In this document: in pieces, positions 63,340 through 64,000 of the stretch | Layout of the letters: the number at the start of each line of letters is the position of its first letter | Numbering within the stretch: the first letter of the stretch is position 1 | Assembly: GCF_030269125.1 (NCBI RefSeq) | Contig: NZ_BSSM01000002.1 | Span: forward strand, 62,001 to 126,000 | Direction: 5' to 3' | DNA: 64,000 nucleotides | Source: Streptomyces hygroscopicus subsp. hygroscopicus | Lineage (GTDB): Bacteria; Actinomycetota; Actinomycetes; Streptomycetales; Streptomycetaceae | Made by a program: the position numbers and the translations under genes | The notes under the pieces: generated by a model | The model's database searches: none | Seen by the model: the letters and a program-made list of their open reading frames with translations, nothing else | Told to the model about the DNA's origin: nothing

Positions 63340-64000
63340 CCACCGCGCCGGGTACGTACGCGCCCAAGCCGGGGGCCGCGCCCCTGCCCCGCATGATCAC
63401 GGCGCAGGCGGCCCTGGAGACGAAGATGCTGCTGCGCAACGGCGAGCAGCTGCTGCTGACGGTGATCATCCCGACCCTGCTGCTGGTGCTCTTCAGCTCC
63501 GTGGACATCGTGGACACCGGCAAGGGCAAGGCCGTCGACTTCCTCACACCGGGCATCCTCGCCCTCGCGGTGATGTCGACCGCGTTCACCGGGCAGGCCA
63601 TCGCCACCGGCTTCGAACGCCGCTACGGCGTGCTCAAGCGGCTCGCCGCCTCGCCGCTGCCCCGCTGGGCCCTGATGACCGCCAAGACGGCGTCCGTGCT
63701 GGTCACCGAGGTGCTCCAGGTGATCCTGCTGACGGTGATCGCCCTCGCGCTCGGCTGGTCCCCGCACGGCGACCCGGCCGCCGTGCTCCTCCTGCTGGTC
63801 CTCGGCACCGCCGCCTTCTCCGGACTCGGCCTGCTGATGGCCGGCACCCTGAAGGCGGAGGCGACGCTGGCGGCCGCCAACCTGGTCTTCCTGCTGCTGC
63901 TCGTCGGCGGCGGGGTCGTCGTGCCGCTGGACAAGTTCGGCTCGGCCGGACAGCACGTCCTCGGCCTGCTGCCCATCTCCGCCCTCTCCGACGGCCTGCG
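63336..64000 (+). CDS. ABC-2 type transporter permease, partial at window end
   Basis: Open from ATG 63336 to the window edge, about 221 residues, with no stop yet. Predicted helices include LLLTVIIPTLLLVLFSSV, GILALAVMSTAFTGQAIATG, and VLQVILLTVIALALGW. The segment FERRYGVLKRLAASPLPRW is a hallmark of ABC-2 permeases. It starts inside the ATPase stop codon, so it is co-translated. Confidence 0.92.
   Translation, partial: MTTAPGTYAPKPGAAPLPRMITAQAALETKMLLRNGEQLLLTVIIPTLLLVLFSSVDIVDTGKGKAVDFLTPGILALAVMSTAFTGQAIATGFERRYGVLKRLAASPLPRWALMTAKTASVLVTEVLQVILLTVIALALGWSPHGDPAAVLLLLVLGTAAFSGLGLLMAGTLKAEATLAAANLVFLLLLVGGGVVVPLDKFGSAGQHVLGLLPISALSDGL

Overview
The window is a chromosomal segment from a high-GC actinomycete, almost certainly a Streptomyces. 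Supporting features are very high GC in third codon positions, GTG/TTG starts, ATGA/GTGA stop-start overlaps, an LAxTG sortase substrate, the ectABCD osmolyte operon, an MsiK-type sugar importer without its own ATPase, and the actinobacterial suf operon order. From memory the gene order resembles the core region around SCO1850-SCO1933 of S. coelicolor; no search was run. No insertion sequence, prophage, CRISPR array or ordinary tRNA/rRNA gene was seen.

Layout. 1-11401: cobalamin (B12) ring synthesis. It holds the end of a ChlD-like chelatase subunit, then cobO, cobB and cobI, a ZIP metal transporter on the other strand, then cobM, cobL (CbiE-CbiT with a large repeat linker), a cbiG-cobJ fusion, cobH, cbiX and cobC, nearly all joined by overlapping stop and start codons. 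11591-18223: a sortase-anchored surface protein, an amidohydrolase, a polar amino acid ABC importer, a class V aminotransferase and a DinB-like protein. 18479-21679: ectABCD, ending in a 16-bp-stem terminator. 21777-31553: scattered metabolic genes (class V aminotransferase, FrnE-like oxidoreductase, ketoglutarate-semialdehyde dehydrogenase with a divergent IclR regulator, GNAT enzymes, a penicillin-binding protein, a secreted acid phosphatase, a HEAT-repeat protein), with two stretches of non-coding tandem repeats nearby. 32029-40587: an MFS exporter, an unusual TIM-barrel-like protein, and a sugar/uronate cluster (uronate dehydrogenase, DeoR regulator, SmoEFG-like importer, zinc dehydrogenase).

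40675-45362 holds the most interesting locus: a double-TerD protein, a Ro60 (TROVE/VWA) orthologue, and directly upstream of it on the same strand a structured RNA of about 200 nt. This RNA contains a complete tRNA-like fold in circularly permuted order: variable region, T arm and acceptor 3' strand ending in CCA come before the acceptor 5' strand and D arm. This is the signature of a YrlA-type bacterial Y RNA. A Tat-exported PhoX phosphatase with a PHO-box-like site lies upstream.

45544-54636: a conserved hypothetical, a secreted nuclease, envelope-associated small proteins, DapA, a HAD-like protein, DapD, and an SMR-TetR pair with two palindromic operators. 54788-61335: the sufRBD-Rieske-CSU-T iron-sulfur assembly operon, with a CAAC-N6-GTTG operator on the sufR start. 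61518-64000: an AAC(3)-type acetyltransferase and an ABC-2 transporter whose permease runs off the window.
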